NCBI GenBank assembly: GCA_016926205.1
Contig: JAFGPB010000075.1
Span: forward strand, 1 to 44,659
From: Bacteroidales bacterium
GTDB taxonomy: Bacteria > Bacteroidota > Bacteroidia > Bacteroidales > UBA10428
Direction of reading: 5' to 3'
DNA: 44,659 nt
Of the stretch, positions 1-9,354 are shown one piece after another. Numbering within the stretch: position 1 is the first letter of the stretch; each line of letters begins with the position of its first letter. The position numbers were made by a program, and so were the translations under genes. The notes beneath the pieces are model-generated. The model ran no database searches. It was not told where the DNA came from and saw nothing but the letters and a program-made list of their open reading frames with translations.

Positions 1-213
1 ACACCTTTGCAGCACCCAAATTAAAAAAACTATTGCTGATAATCAAAAAGTTAGAAAGATTTTATCGAAGTCTGCGGAAAACAGGAGCTTTCGGGTTGGG
101 AGAACATATGTTGTTTGACTATATGTTTTGTTCTGGCTGTATTTTGTTCTGGTTGTGAATGAATGCAACTTTGATAAATCAGGACATAAAACCAGAAATC
201 GGATCTTAAGACT
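1..213. other. left-edge intergenic region or gene remnant
   Basis: No recognisable gene lies here. One plus-strand frame is open from the window edge (base 3) to a stop at about 158 and reads through a basic, hydrophobic stretch of about 51 codons. It could be the 3' end of a gene starting outside the window, but I recognise no family. The Nudix gene on the opposite strand ends at 214, so this would be a convergent junction. Confidence 0.2.
126..157. repeat. two tandem 16-bp units
   Basis: TTTTGTTCTGGCTGTA is followed immediately by TTTTGTTCTGGTTGTG; 14 of 16 bases are identical. Probably a local duplication; no function is suggested. Confidence 0.5.
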
Positions 214-840
214 TTATCGCATCGTGTAAATAGTCTTTTTAACTACTTCCAGAAATTCGCTAAGTATCATTGCAGTTGCACCCCAAATATGATGGTTGTT
301 GATGTCATAATAGGGTGTTTCGATCTCAAAATCCCCGATACGAATCATTTTTCGTTTTATGTTCAACGGATTTGCCAGGTCTTTGAGTCTGGCTTCAATT
401 ATGAATTCCACCTCCTCCGGGTTGGGAACAAATAAGGGTTGACCATTAACAATAGCAACTACCGGTAAGATATCCACATTGCTTATGGGAACATGCAATT
501 CTGTCAACCTGCCGATAATGTTTAAGGAGTTTCGTGATATGCCGATTTCTTCTTCACACTCTCTGAGCACCGTGATGATCAGGGAATCATCACAGTATTC
601 GTGCATGCCCCCCGGAAAGCTGATCTGCCCGCTGTGCACTCCGTCGTATTCCGTACGTCGGATGAATATTGTACAGATTTCTTGCTGCCGGATATAAAGT
701 AATACTGCCACGCTTGCCCGTCCCGCAGGTAAAACGGTTTCTGCAGGCCTGCGGAAAGATGGTGACATCCTGAGTTGCGCCTCTGGTCCCGGTAACGGTT
801 TTAAAAGTTCACTTTTCAATATTGAAAACCACTTGTACAT
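214..840 (-). CDS. Nudix hydrolase, CoA pyrophosphatase type
   Basis: Predicted Mg2+-dependent Nudix hydrolase of the group that splits CoA and its derivatives into 3',5'-ADP and phosphopantetheine. The 208-aa protein has the group's lead-in GQISFPGG followed by a Nudix box ending RECEEEIGI. As in CoA-cleaving members, the box carries one extra residue and an Asp where the classical motif has the first Glu. It has no signal peptide, so it should be cytosolic. It starts 5 bases after the stop of the permease gene at 846-2090, so the two are very likely co-transcribed. The link between a LolC/E-type permease and this hydrolase is positional only. Family call is firm; the exact substrate is inferred from the subfamily motif. 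Confidence 0.85.
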   Translation of the reverse strand: MYKWFSILKSELLKPLPGPEAQLRMSPSFRRPAETVLPAGRASVAVLLYIRQQEICTIFIRRTEYDGVHSGQISFPGGMHEYCDDSLIITVLRECEEEIGISRNSLNIIGRLTELHVPISNVDILPVVAIVNGQPLFVPNPEEVEFIIEARLKDLANPLNIKRKMIRIGDFEIETPYYDINNHHIWGATAMILSEFLEVVKKTIYTMR

Positions 841-845
841 AGCAA

Positions 846-2090
846 TTAATCGAATCGTATGGTCTGTGCCGGACTGATACGGGCAATCAGCAATGAAGGC
901 AGCACAAGTATGGACATCGTAATGATCAGGGTTCCAATGTTCAGAATTATAAAGTTGATCAGGCTAAAATTGATGGGTACAAAATCCAGAAAATAAGACT
1001 CGGCATTGAGTTTTAGAAACCTGAAATGATATTGGAGCCAGCAAAGACCTGCACCGATCAGGTTGCCCCAGATCAAACCTTTCAGCATGAGGTATGCCGA
1101 TTGATACAGAAAGATATTACGGATTCCCCTGTTGTTCATGCCGAGGGATTTCAGGATGCCGATCATCGTGGTTCTGTCAAGTATGATAATGAGCAAACCG
1201 GAGATCATATTAAAGGCTGAAATGATCAGCATCAGTCCGAGCAATACCCAGACATTCTTATCGATCAGTCCCAGCCAGTCAAATATTTGGGGATATTTTT
1301 CCTTGATGTTTATAATGCGCAGCTTTGAGCCGTCAGGATTAAATGTAACACCTGCATATGCGAAAACTTCATAGGACAACTTGTCGATATCAGAATAATC
1401 ATTAATAAGTACTTCAAATCCTGAAACTTGCGTACTTTCCCATTGATTCAGCAACTGTATATGCCCGATATCACCCAGAATAAACTGCCGGTCAAATTCC
1501 ACCAGACTGGTCTGATAGATACCCGAAACCACAAATGACCTGATCCTTGGTCTGTCATCAATAAAATACATGCCAAATCTGTCCCCGACATCAAGTTTAA
1601 GGAGTTTCGCCTGATAATTCGAGATCAGTACGCTGTCCGTCCTCGTGCTGTCACATACATTGAAAATTGTTCCCCGAACCAAATTTTCAGAAAAAAAACT
1701 CCAGTCAAAATCACTGCCGATCCCTTTCAGGATTGCACCCTGTATGGCTTCCTGTGTTTTGATAATTCCTGGTTTTGTTGCAAAGACTTGTATGTGCCGG
1801 ATCCCTGGAGTGGTTTTCAATGCTTTCAGAAAAGGTTGTACCCTGGAAATGGGTTCGGTTTCAAATGAAGCATTTACATCAAAATTAATGATCTGAATGT
1901 GTGATCCGAATCCGATGATCTTTCGCCGGATTTCATTTTTAAAACCGGTGACTGTAGCTACTGAAATGATCATAACGGCCAGACTCAGAGCAATTCCGAT
2001 TACGGATATGCGGATTATTGGCCTCGAAAGGGCTTTCCGTCCTTCTTTGTCAAAAATTAAACGTGTTGCTATAAAGAACTCTGTATTCAA
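846..2090 (-). CDS. LolC/LolE-type ABC transporter permease
   Basis: Inner-membrane permease of the FtsX/MacB superfamily, probably the membrane subunit of a lipoprotein-releasing ABC transporter. The 414-aa protein has the classic layout: a cytoplasmic N-terminus, a first membrane helix at about residues 27-48, a large periplasmic domain to about 280, then three C-terminal helices. The N-terminal segment with S..I.RISVIGIALSLAVMI and the C-terminal FtsX-like region with ILKSLGMNNRGI and the closing RISPAQTIRFD are typical of LolC/E. No ATPase (LolD) gene adjoins it, which is usual in Bacteroidota, where one permease probably acts as a homodimer. It is the first gene of a two-gene minus-strand unit with the Nudix gene and is divergent from namZ. 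Confidence 0.88.
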   Translation of the reverse strand: MNTEFFIATRLIFDKEGRKALSRPIIRISVIGIALSLAVMIISVATVTGFKNEIRRKIIGFGSHIQIINFDVNASFETEPISRVQPFLKALKTTPGIRHIQVFATKPGIIKTQEAIQGAILKGIGSDFDWSFFSENLVRGTIFNVCDSTRTDSVLISNYQAKLLKLDVGDRFGMYFIDDRPRIRSFVVSGIYQTSLVEFDRQFILGDIGHIQLLNQWESTQVSGFEVLINDYSDIDKLSYEVFAYAGVTFNPDGSKLRIINIKEKYPQIFDWLGLIDKNVWVLLGLMLIISAFNMISGLLIIILDRTTMIGILKSLGMNNRGIRNIFLYQSAYLMLKGLIWGNLIGAGLCWLQYHFRFLKLNAESYFLDFVPINFSLINFIILNIGTLIITMSILVLPSLLIARISPAQTIRFD

Positions 2091-2239
2091 CAGGTATAAA
2101 ATTTAAATGTGCTAATTTAGCCCGAAAAATCACAGATTAAATTATTAAACTGGTGAATTATTCCCGATTCCAATGAAAAGTTTTTGTTTTAAGCGAGTTA
2201 CTTTTATGACAGTTGCTTTTTAGGTCGGGTTGAAGGTAT

Positions 2240-3442
2240 ATGATCCGGAAGAAATTCATGAAGGTGAATAGCGGACATTTTGTTTTTTCTTTAGGTGCAT
2301 TGCTGATACTGACAACATTCAGGAATTGCACGGCTCAGGAAATTCAGATACAAAACGGTGCCGAACGTTTGGAATTGTATATGCCTCTTCTCAGAAATGA
2401 AAATGTAGGCATGGTAGCAAACCAGACGTCCGTTATCGGATCCTTACACCTGGTCGATGTACTGCTGGACAATGGTATCAAGATGGTGAAAATATTCAGT
2501 CCCGAACATGGATTCAGCGGATCCGTGGATGCGGGAGTAGCTGTTATTGGCGCAGATGACATAAGAACCGGCATAAGTATATATTCTCTTTATGGATCCA
2601 AGACAAAACCCAGTCCGGACGATTTGAAGGAGATCGACGTCATGATCTTCGACCTGCAGGATGTTGGTGCACGGTTTTATACCTATATATCCACACTACA
2701 TAATGTAATGGAAGCCTGTGCAGAAAACGGAATAGAATTGATAATACTCGACCGGCCAAATCCGAACGGACACTATATTGACGGACCATTGCTTGAAAAG
2801 GGATTTGAATCATTTGTCGGAATACATCCGATTCCTGTTGTGTATGGAATGACGATCGGTGAACTTGCTCAGATGATAAATGGTGAAGGCTGGCTTCAGG
2901 GAGGTATTCAATGTGATCTGAAAATAATTCCATGCAAGGGTTACACACACGGAACACCATATACACTGCCTGTTCATCCCTCACCAAATATAACCACTAT
3001 GGAAGCGGTGTATCTGTATCCTTCTCTTTGCTTTTTTGAAGGTACGGTGATGAATGTTGGCAGGGGGACGGATTTTCCTTTCAGACTGTTCGGACATCCG
3101 GATTATCCTGACCGGTCATTTTCCTATATGCCTTCATCCAATTCCGGGAATGCAGATCCTTTGCACAAGGGTCAGCAATGTTCGGGTGTAGATCTTACCG
3201 GAATGCATGCGGACAGTTTGTTTGCCATGGGGAGGATCAATCTGGGCTGGATTATGGAAGCCTATGAAAGCATGGACATGGGCCGTAGTTTTTTCAACGG
3301 TTATTTTAATACGCTGGCAGGAAACAGCAGCCTGATGGAACAGATCATTAAGGGACTGACTGAAGAAGAAATCAGAAAAACCTGGGAGCCGGATCTTAAT
3401 AAATTCAGGCAAATAAGGACAAAATATTTGCTTTATGAATAA
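2240..3442 (+). CDS. namZ: exo-beta-N-acetylmuramidase NamZ family (DUF1343)
   Basis: Exported hydrolase of the DUF1343 family (GH171), whose characterised member NamZ removes terminal N-acetylmuramic acid from peptidoglycan fragments during cell-wall recycling. The 400-aa protein starts with a basic, hydrophobic signal sequence (to about residue 33, ending near NCTAQ). Family hallmarks follow: VGMVANQTSV, IFSPEHGFSG (Glu89-His90, in the region of the family's catalytic acid), IYSLYG, MIFDLQDVGARFYTYIST, DRPNPNG and a conserved second half with GRGTDFPF. A second ATG at residue 7 (2258) would leave a shorter signal peptide. It is a single gene converging on the aminotransferase. Family is certain; activity is inferred from the family. 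Confidence 0.9.
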   Translation: MIRKKFMKVNSGHFVFSLGALLILTTFRNCTAQEIQIQNGAERLELYMPLLRNENVGMVANQTSVIGSLHLVDVLLDNGIKMVKIFSPEHGFSGSVDAGVAVIGADDIRTGISIYSLYGSKTKPSPDDLKEIDVMIFDLQDVGARFYTYISTLHNVMEACAENGIELIILDRPNPNGHYIDGPLLEKGFESFVGIHPIPVVYGMTIGELAQMINGEGWLQGGIQCDLKIIPCKGYTHGTPYTLPVHPSPNITTMEAVYLYPSLCFFEGTVMNVGRGTDFPFRLFGHPDYPDRSFSYMPSSNSGNADPLHKGQQCSGVDLTGMHADSLFAMGRINLGWIMEAYESMDMGRSFFNGYFNTLAGNSSLMEQIIKGLTEEEIRKTWEPDLNKFRQIRTKYLLYE

Positions 3443-3453
3443 TATAACTGCCC

Positions 3454-3473
3454 GACAGGATTTTAAACCTGTC
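3454..3473. terminator. weak stem-loop after namZ
   Basis: GACAGG and CCTGTC pair around an AT-rich core 12 bases after the namZ stop codon. There is no clean T-tract behind it, so terminator function is only a guess. Confidence 0.3.
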
Positions 3474-3575
3474 ATGATGTCCGGTTTTAACGATACTTTA
3501 TGAAGGAAATGATGTTAACCGGTTTCTGGCAGACGGAAATGACAGATGCTCAAGAGGACCGGACGACTGCATGGT

Positions 3576-4814
3576 TTATGCAATCTTTATTTTTACGTGG
3601 TCAGCACTTGCTTTCGGTAATATCCGTCCCGGATAGGATTCGAGTCCCTTCTGCAAACACTCTATTGCATTTTTCAAATCTTTCAGTTTGAGCACGTATG
3701 CAATACGAACTTCCTGTTTCCCCAGGTCGGTATTATAGTAAAAACCTGAACCCGGCGCCAGCATTACAGTTTGCTTATTGTATTCAAATTCCTCAAGCAT
3801 CCACATGGAAAATTTCTCGGCATCGTCAACAGGCAGTTTGACCATAACATAAAATGCTCCTTTTGGTAACGGACAATATACACCTTCAATATCGTTCAAT
3901 GCATGGACGATAAAATTCCTCCTTTCCAGAAATTCGTTGAATACATAATCAAGGTATTCCGGTGGAGAGTCGAGAGCCGCTTCAGCTGCGACCTGACCGA
4001 TGTTGGGAGGACATAACCGGGCCTGGCAAAACTTCAGTGTTGTCTGCAACAGTTCACGATTTCTGGATGCCAGCACACCCACCCGGAGTCCTGTGGCACT
4101 GTATCTTTTGGAAACGGAATCGATCAGTATCAGGTTTTTCTCAATTCCTTCAATCTGCATTGCTGATGTAAAGATACCTCCATCATAGCACAATTCCCTG
4201 TATACTTCATCACATAAGAAGAACAGATCATGTTTATTAACGAGATCGCGAAGTTGTTCCAGTTCCTTGCGGGAATAAAGATGACCCGTCGGATTGTTGG
4301 GGTTGCAAATGATGATCGCTTTGGTTTTGGGTGTAATCTTCTTTTCGAATTCTGTAATCGGAGGTAAAACAAACCCATTTTCAATACTGGAAGTAACCGG
4401 TATAACCTCAACATCGGTTGCAGTGGCAAAACTGAAGTAATTTGCATAAAAAGGTTCCGGAACAATGATTTCGTCACCGGCATTCAGGCAGGTCATTAAA
4501 GTAAGTATTATGGCTTCTGAAGCGCCGATTGTGATAAGAATATCCTCATAATCAAGAGGAATGTTAATTTTTTTGTAATAATCTGAAAACTTTTTTCGGA
4601 GCGATTCATTTCCAGCACTGTGACCATAATCGATAATGTTGCCATCATATGTATGAACTGCTTTCAGAGCATTCGGTGATGTCAGGATATCAGGCTGGCC
4701 AATATTCAATCGGTGAACCTTGATACCTTTTCTGATTGCCTTTTCCGCTAAAGGCACAAGTTTGCGAATGGGTGAATTGGGCATAAGTTGTCCCCGTCTT
4801 GAAATTTCTGGCAT
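3576..4814 (-). CDS. PLP-dependent class I aminotransferase
   Basis: Cytosolic fold-type I aminotransferase of the aspartate aminotransferase group. It carries the substrate/cofactor motif CNPNNPTG, the aspartate-containing FLCDEVYREL, and the Schiff-base lysine Lys236 in SVSKRYSATGLRVG. The frame stays open to an ATG at 4850, but I chose the ATG at 4814. This start gives a normal-length protein (412 aa), removes a charged 12-residue extension and avoids a 20-base overlap with the DUF1573 gene upstream, which ends at 4831. The physiological amino donor cannot be read from the sequence. Co-transcription with the DUF1573 gene is likely (16-base gap). Confidence 0.88.
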   Translation of the reverse strand: MPEISRRGQLMPNSPIRKLVPLAEKAIRKGIKVHRLNIGQPDILTSPNALKAVHTYDGNIIDYGHSAGNESLRKKFSDYYKKINIPLDYEDILITIGASEAIILTLMTCLNAGDEIIVPEPFYANYFSFATATDVEVIPVTSSIENGFVLPPITEFEKKITPKTKAIIICNPNNPTGHLYSRKELEQLRDLVNKHDLFFLCDEVYRELCYDGGIFTSAMQIEGIEKNLILIDSVSKRYSATGLRVGVLASRNRELLQTTLKFCQARLCPPNIGQVAAEAALDSPPEYLDYVFNEFLERRNFIVHALNDIEGVYCPLPKGAFYVMVKLPVDDAEKFSMWMLEEFEYNKQTVMLAPGSGFYYNTDLGKQEVRIAYVLKLKDLKNAIECLQKGLESYPGRILPKASADHVKIKIA

Positions 4815-4830
4815 TTTGTGATATTTAGGA

Positions 4831-5241
4831 TTATTCTTCCGGTTCCTCAACCTTACCTTTAATAACGAGAATCACAGGTTTTTTCTCAGCATTGGAATAT
4901 ATCGAAATGGACTTTGAAAAAGAACCTGTGATCACGGTGTTATAACTGACCTTAATGATTCCGGCTTCTCCCGGAGCAATTGGCTCTTTTGACCACTCAG
5001 GTACCGTACAACCGCATGAAGACCTGACATTATTCAGTAACAAGGGCTCATTGCCTGCATTGCGGAATACAAATTCATAAGTTCCATCACTTCCTTTAAG
5101 AATAGTACCGTAATCGTGCTCCGTTTCTTCGAAAATGATCTCAGCACTTTTGGAATTTTTACTATCTGACTGCAGGCTCTGTGAGCAGCTCAGTGAAACA
5201 TAAAACAAGGATATTATCAAGACAGAAAAGAATTTCCTCAT
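4831..5241 (-). CDS. DUF1573 exported protein
   Basis: Small exported protein (136 aa) of the DUF1573 family, an Ig-like fold frequent in Bacteroidota envelopes; its function is unknown. It has an N-terminal signal region (about residues 1-20) ending LSCSQS, so it may be a lipoprotein although the lipobox is not canonical. The family core EHDYGTILKG...FRNAGNEPLLL...SSCGCTVPEW...PGEAGIIKVSYNT is clear. It is first in a two-gene minus-strand unit with the aminotransferase and has a promoter-like motif about 50 bases upstream. Confidence 0.85.
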   Translation of the reverse strand: MRKFFSVLIISLFYVSLSCSQSLQSDSKNSKSAEIIFEETEHDYGTILKGSDGTYEFVFRNAGNEPLLLNNVRSSCGCTVPEWSKEPIAPGEAGIIKVSYNTVITGSFSKSISIYSNAEKKPVILVIKGKVEEPEE

Positions 5242-5288
5242 TTATAACGAATATTTAGTCTGATACTTTCATGATTTTAAAAACGATA

Positions 5289-5296
5289 CAAAAATA
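5289..5296 (-). promoter_or_regulatory. Bacteroidota -7 box for the DUF1573 unit
   Basis: Read on the minus strand this is TATTTTTG, a full match to the Bacteroidota -7 consensus TAnnTTTG. It lies 48 bases before the DUF1573 start. I do not see a clear TTTG -33 element at the expected spacing. Confidence 0.4.
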
Positions 5297-5613
5297 AATG
5301 AAAAAGATGTAAACTGTTTGCACAATTCTGTTTTTTATACACATAATGAAACGGAAAGGGAACAAAGAAATCAGGCTTTTACCGGTAAACAACTCACAGT
5401 GAATTGACATGAAACTTTTAAAGGGTTTGTAGAAAGAAGTATTGACAACACGATATAAATGAACGGCAGTTAATTCCTGAAAAGTTTTAATTTTGTCCCG
5501 GTTTTATGCCGGATCTCATATTCAGGAGGGCGTTTGAAAAGCTGTTCATGATGCTGTGACTGATGAAGAATTTTCCATTTATGACCGGCTGTTAACAAAT
5601 AATCAACACAACT
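5297..5613 (+). promoter_or_regulatory. long valS upstream region
   Basis: About 317 bases without a convincing gene precede valS. A TAATTTTG motif at 5488-5495 fits the Bacteroidota -7 consensus and would give a leader of about 115 bases, but no -33 TTTG stands at the right distance. A short CCGG/CCGG stem at 5498-5512 lies just downstream. I looked for a T-box specifier structure and did not see one. Confidence 0.3.
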
Positions 5614-8256
5614 ATGGATATCCCAGCCAAGTATAATCCAGGGCAGGTTGAGGAGAAATGGTACTCATACTGGCTTGAGAATGGATTTTTCAGATCGGTG
5701 CCGAATGAGCGCGAACCTTATACCATAGTAATTCCGCCTCCGAATGTTACAGGTGTCCTGCATATGGGTCATATGCTCAACAATTCCATTCAGGACATTC
5801 TCATCAGAAGGGCACGAATGCTCGGAAAAAATGCCTGCTGGGTGCCGGGGACAGATCATGCTTCGATTGCTACGGAGGCAAGGGTTGTAGACAAACTTAG
5901 AAATGAAGGGATTGAAAAGGATCAGATTACCCGGGAACAGTTTCTTGAACATGCGTGGGAATGGAAACGGAAACACGGGGGGATCATCCTTGAACAGTTA
6001 AAGAAATTGGGTGCATCATGTGACTGGGAACGCACAAAATTTACCATGGATGATATCATGAGTGAAAGCGTGATCAGGGTATTTGTCGATCTTTACAGCA
6101 AGGGGAAAATATACCGCGCTGTGCGGATGGTAAACTGGGATCCGCAGGCGAAGACTGCCATATCAGACGAGGAGGTAAACTATCATGAAGTCACATCGAA
6201 GTTGTATTATGTAAAATACAGGATCACCGGCAGTGAAGGATTTCTGACGGTTGCCACAACACGTCCCGAGACCATTCTGGGCGATACCGCTGTATGCATC
6301 AATCCCTTTGATGAACGATACAGGCATCTGAAAGGTAAAAAGGTTGTTGTGCCTTTGGTAAACCGCATTGTGCCAGTTATTGAGGATGAATATGTGGACA
6401 TGGAGTTCGGTACTGGATGTCTAAAAATTACGCCGGCTCATGACGTCAACGATTACGAAATAGGGTTGAAATTCAATCTTCCGGTCATTGATATTTTTAA
6501 TGACGACGGAACCCTTAACAGCAGGGCTGAGGTTTTTGTCGGTACCGACCGGTTTGAAGCACGGGAACTTGTTGTAAAGAGGCTCAGGGAGGAAGGTCTG
6601 CTTGTCAGGGAGGAGGAATTTGTCAACAAAATTGGTTATTCCGAACGCACGGAATCCGTCATTGAACCACGGCTTTCCATGCAATGGTTCCTGAAAATGA
6701 AGGAAATGGCAGTCCCTGCGCTCGAAAATGTGCTGAACGGTCAGATCAGGCTGCTGCCGGCGAAATACATCAACACTTATCGTTATTGGATGGAGAATAT
6801 CAGGGACTGGTGCATATCACGCCAGCTTTGGTGGGGACACCGGATTCCGGCTTATTATATTGAAGGGAGTCAGGATTATGTTGTAGCAACGGATTTGGAA
6901 AGTGCACTTAAACTGGCAAAGGAAAAAACACGAAATCAAAAACTGACAGTATCGGATCTGCATCAGGATGAGGATGTTCTGGATACCTGGTTTTCTTCAT
7001 GGTTGTGGCCTATATCTGTTTTCGACGGCATCAGGAATCCCGGCAATCCTGACATGAAATATTATTATCCAACCAATGATCTGATCACTGCTCCCGAAAT
7101 ACTATTTTTCTGGGTTGCCAGGATGATCATGGCAGGTTATGAGTATGTTCAGGAAAAGCCTTTTAAATGTGTTTATCTGACAGGTATTGTTCGCGATACG
7201 CAAAGGCGCAAAATGTCAAAATCACTAGGTAATTCACCCGATCCGCTGGAATTGATTAAGAAATACAGTGCTGATGGTGTGCGGATGGGAATGATGTTGT
7301 GTTCACCAGCGGGCAACGATCTGTTGTTTGATGAAAGTCTGCCTGAACAGGGGCGCAATTTTACGAACAAAATATGGAATGCTTTCCGGCTTGTGAAATC
7401 GTGGAACGTAGATCCGGATCTTCAGGCTCCTGAGGCATCGGTTTCAGCAGTTGCCTGGTTCAGGGAAAGACTGAAACAAGGTATTGCTGAAATCAATGAC
7501 AGTTTTGAACAATACAGGATTTCGGATGCATTGATGACCGTATATAAGCTTTTCTGGGATGAATTTGCTTCCTGGTATCTTGAGGCAATCAAACCGGATT
7601 ATCAAAAACCAATGGACCTTTTTACGCACGCTGAAACTGTTGAAATGTTCAAAGTACTTCTGAAACTACTGCATCCGTTCATCCCATTTATCACTGAGGA
7701 GATCTGGCAGCTGTTGAAAGACCAGCCTTCTGAATCCAGTATTATGTTCGAACGGATGCCGGAAAGCGGGATATACGACAGGGATACGATAAACAACTTT
7801 GAATGTGCTAAGGAAATTATTGGTTTCATAAGAAATACCCGGAAGGAAAAACAAATCCGGCAAAAGGAACCACTGGAACTGAAAATCAGGGCAGAAAGCT
7901 ACGATAGTGGTTTTGATTCGGTTATCATACGCCTGGGCAATTTGTCAGCAATCACAAGAATCACAGAGCACTTGAAAGGAGCAGCCAGCTTCATTACAGC
8001 AAAAGCAGAGTATTATATTCCCCTTGGAGAGCTGCACGATCATGAGAATGAACTGAGGAAGCTCAAGAAAGAACTGGAGTATAACAAAGGTTTTCTGAAT
8101 ACTGTCATGATGAAGCTTAACAACAGACAATTTGTAAGCAATGCACCGGAAGCTGTGATTAAAAGGGAACAACGAAAAAGAACAGATGCCGAGATAAAAA
8201 TCAGGGCTCTGGAGGAACGCATAAGAATAATCGAAACCAGGGTCGGACCAAACTAA
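5614..8256 (+). CDS. valS: valyl-tRNA synthetase
   Basis: Class I aminoacyl-tRNA synthetase that charges tRNA-Val in the cytosol. The 880-aa protein contains the class I signatures: the HIGH variant HMGH at residues 50-53 in [13 protein letters not shown], and KMSKS at 533-537. The CP1 editing domain is present (about residues 190-340, with [13 protein letters not shown]), as are an anticodon-binding domain at about 600-740 and the C-terminal tRNA-binding coiled coil (about 810-875) with many Lys/Glu heptads. The gene is monocistronic. Unusually, the last five codons (RVGPN) and the first two bases of the stop codon coincide exactly with the left 17-bp inverted repeat of the adjacent transposase element, so the native C-terminus may have been altered there. 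Function is certain. Confidence 0.98.
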   Translation: MDIPAKYNPGQVEEKWYSYWLENGFFRSVPNEREPYTIVIPPPNVTGVLHMGHMLNNSIQDILIRRARMLGKNACWVPGTDHASIATEARVVDKLRNEGIEKDQITREQFLEHAWEWKRKHGGIILEQLKKLGASCDWERTKFTMDDIMSESVIRVFVDLYSKGKIYRAVRMVNWDPQAKTAISDEEVNYHEVTSKLYYVKYRITGSEGFLTVATTRPETILGDTAVCINPFDERYRHLKGKKVVVPLVNRIVPVIEDEYVDMEFGTGCLKITPAHDVNDYEIGLKFNLPVIDIFNDDGTLNSRAEVFVGTDRFEARELVVKRLREEGLLVREEEFVNKIGYSERTESVIEPRLSMQWFLKMKEMAVPALENVLNGQIRLLPAKYINTYRYWMENIRDWCISRQLWWGHRIPAYYIEGSQDYVVATDLESALKLAKEKTRNQKLTVSDLHQDEDVLDTWFSSWLWPISVFDGIRNPGNPDMKYYYPTNDLITAPEILFFWVARMIMAGYEYVQEKPFKCVYLTGIVRDTQRRKMSKSLGNSPDPLELIKKYSADGVRMGMMLCSPAGNDLLFDESLPEQGRNFTNKIWNAFRLVKSWNVDPDLQAPEASVSAVAWFRERLKQGIAEINDSFEQYRISDALMTVYKLFWDEFASWYLEAIKPDYQKPMDLFTHAETVEMFKVLLKLLHPFIPFITEEIWQLLKDQPSESSIMFERMPESGIYDRDTINNFECAKEIIGFIRNTRKEKQIRQKEPLELKIRAESYDSGFDSVIIRLGNLSAITRITEHLKGAASFITAKAEYYIPLGELHDHENELRKLKKELEYNKGFLNTVMMKLNNRQFVSNAPEAVIKREQRKRTDAEIKIRALEERIRIIETRVGPN
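8239..8255 (+). repeat. left 17-bp repeat, inside the valS 3' end
   Basis: AGGGTCGGACCAAACTA; the exact reverse complement is at 9321-9337. It begins on the codon for Arg876 of ValS and runs into the stop codon. Its GGTC-G-GACC core is itself nearly palindromic. Confidence 0.85.
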
Positions 8257-8518
8257 AATATGAGTTATCAGGCATTTAACCTGATTATTTGCATATTTCC
8301 GAACCTTAACGTATCATTTTTAAGTGCAAATACATGAATTTTAGACGAAGTATTTATGATTTATGCCAAGATTTAGCAAATTGGAAATTCAAAAAAGAGG
8401 TGTGATATTTGACATTTGATCTGGTTTTCAATCAATATATGCACATAAATTCACTTATTATCTTTAGTGCTCATTTTTAAATGTAATAACTTATCTTAAC
8501 TTGAGATTTTTAATTGTT

Positions 8519-9271
8519 ATGCCAAGAGCAAACAGATATTTTATTCCGGGACATATCTGGCACATTACTCATCGATGTCATAAGCGGGATTTCCTTTTCA
8601 AGTTCAAAAAGGATCGGATATGCTGGATGCATTGGTTATTTGAGGCTAAGAAACGTTTTGGCGTCAGTGTATTAAATTATATAGTGACCTCTAACCATAT
8701 TCATTTGTTGTTATCAGACAATACTGCCGAAGGAAAAATCCCGGTATTTATGCAACTTGTCCAAGGCAGAACCGCACAAGAGTATAATAACAGAACAAAA
8801 CGAAAAGGAGCTTTCTGGGAAGACAGGTATCATGCGACAGCCATTGCCTCAGATGAGCATATTATTCAATGTATGATTTATATCCATATGAATATGGTAA
8901 GAGCTGGTGTAGTTAACCATCCGGTGAAATGGGAAGAATCCGGTTGTTATGAGATCCAGCATCCAAAAAAGAGATATGCCATAATAGATTATGCTTCTTT
9001 GTTGAAAATATTGAATCTTGATTCTATGGATCAATTGCAAAGGGCTCAGAAAGAGTGGATTAAGGACGCATTAGAACAAAATGATATGCAAAGGAATGGT
9101 AAATGGACAGAAGCCATTGCCATTGGAAATGTATATTTTCTTGAGCATTTCCAGCAACAACTTGATATTAAGGCAAAATCGAGAAGAATCAAGAAGAACA
9201 AAGAAGGATATGAGCTTTCTGAATCTGAAATTTCTTACAATGTTCAATTTGACCCAAAAACAATATTCTAA
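8519..9271 (+). CDS. REP-associated-type tyrosine transposase (Y1_Tnp)
   Basis: Single-strand transposase of the HUH/Y1 superfamily (transposase IS200-like fold). The protein from ATG 8519 is 250 aa, longer than classical IS200 TnpA (about 150 aa) and typical of RAYT or stand-alone Y1 proteins. It has MPRANRYFIPGHIWHITHRC at the N-terminus, the metal-binding HUH motif in TSNHIHLLL, and a catalytic-Tyr region around FWEDRYHATAI followed by MIYIHMNMVRAGVV. I chose ATG 8519 over an in-frame TTG at 8501 because the family normally begins with MPR. The gene is intact and visibly more AT-rich than valS and pdxH, which suggests transfer. It lies inside inverted repeats and is the likely source of the repeat family in this window. 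Confidence 0.85.
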   Translation: MPRANRYFIPGHIWHITHRCHKRDFLFKFKKDRICWMHWLFEAKKRFGVSVLNYIVTSNHIHLLLSDNTAEGKIPVFMQLVQGRTAQEYNNRTKRKGAFWEDRYHATAIASDEHIIQCMIYIHMNMVRAGVVNHPVKWEESGCYEIQHPKKRYAIIDYASLLKILNLDSMDQLQRAQKEWIKDALEQNDMQRNGKWTEAIAIGNVYFLEHFQQQLDIKAKSRRIKKNKEGYELSESEISYNVQFDPKTIF

Positions 9272-9285
9272 GCCTTATATAAGGC
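9272..9285. terminator. 14-bp palindrome directly after the transposase stop
   Basis: GCCTTATATAAGGC is a perfect palindrome that begins on the base after the stop codon and is followed by a pyrimidine-rich CTATTTTCTTTTC stretch. It could be a weak terminator or a subterminal hairpin of the element. Confidence 0.4.
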
Positions 9286-9320
9286 CTATTTTCTTTTCAA
9301 TTAATTATTTATCAAATATA

Positions 9321-9337
9321 TAGTTTGGTCCGACCCT
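9321..9337 (-). repeat. right 17-bp repeat of the transposase unit
   Basis: TAGTTTGGTCCGACCCT, the exact reverse complement of 8239-8255. It lies 17 bases before the 3' end of pdxH, so again next to the end of a gene. Confidence 0.85.
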
Positions 9338-9354
9338 ATTTTACTATTTTATAT

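Larger units (their letters stand above)
8239..9337 (+). mobile_element. RAYT-type transposable unit with 17-bp inverted repeats
   Basis: A unit of about 1.1 kb bounded by perfect 17-bp inverted repeats (8239-8255 and 9321-9337) encloses a single tyrosine-transposase gene and AT-rich flanks. No target-site duplication is visible, in line with HUH/Y1 enzymes, which do not make one. Classical IS200/IS605 elements lack terminal inverted repeats, whereas REP-associated transposase genes (RAYTs) are commonly flanked by inversely oriented REP sequences. That, and the third repeat copy at 10952-10966, points to a RAYT/REP system. The 263 bases between the left repeat and the gene hold only small stems, such as ATCAGG/CCTGAT at 8267-8285, which might end valS transcription. 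Confidence 0.65.

Noticed and set aside
3-158. Open frame of about 51 codons touching the left edge
   Set aside because: It could be a gene end, but composition and lack of any motif do not allow a CDS call.
3500-3691. Short plus-strand reading frame overlapping the aminotransferase 3' end
   Set aside because: It is antisense to a clear gene for most of its length, has no recognisable product and no start signal.
5297-5613. Possible T-box or amino-acid riboswitch before valS
   Set aside because: The leader is long, but I see no specifier-loop layout, T-box sequence or terminator/antiterminator pair, and T-boxes are not typical of this phylum.
8267-8285. ATCAGG/CCTGAT stem after valS as a strong terminator
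   Set aside because: Only six pairs, AT-rich loop, no real T-tract; mentioned within the mobile unit instead.
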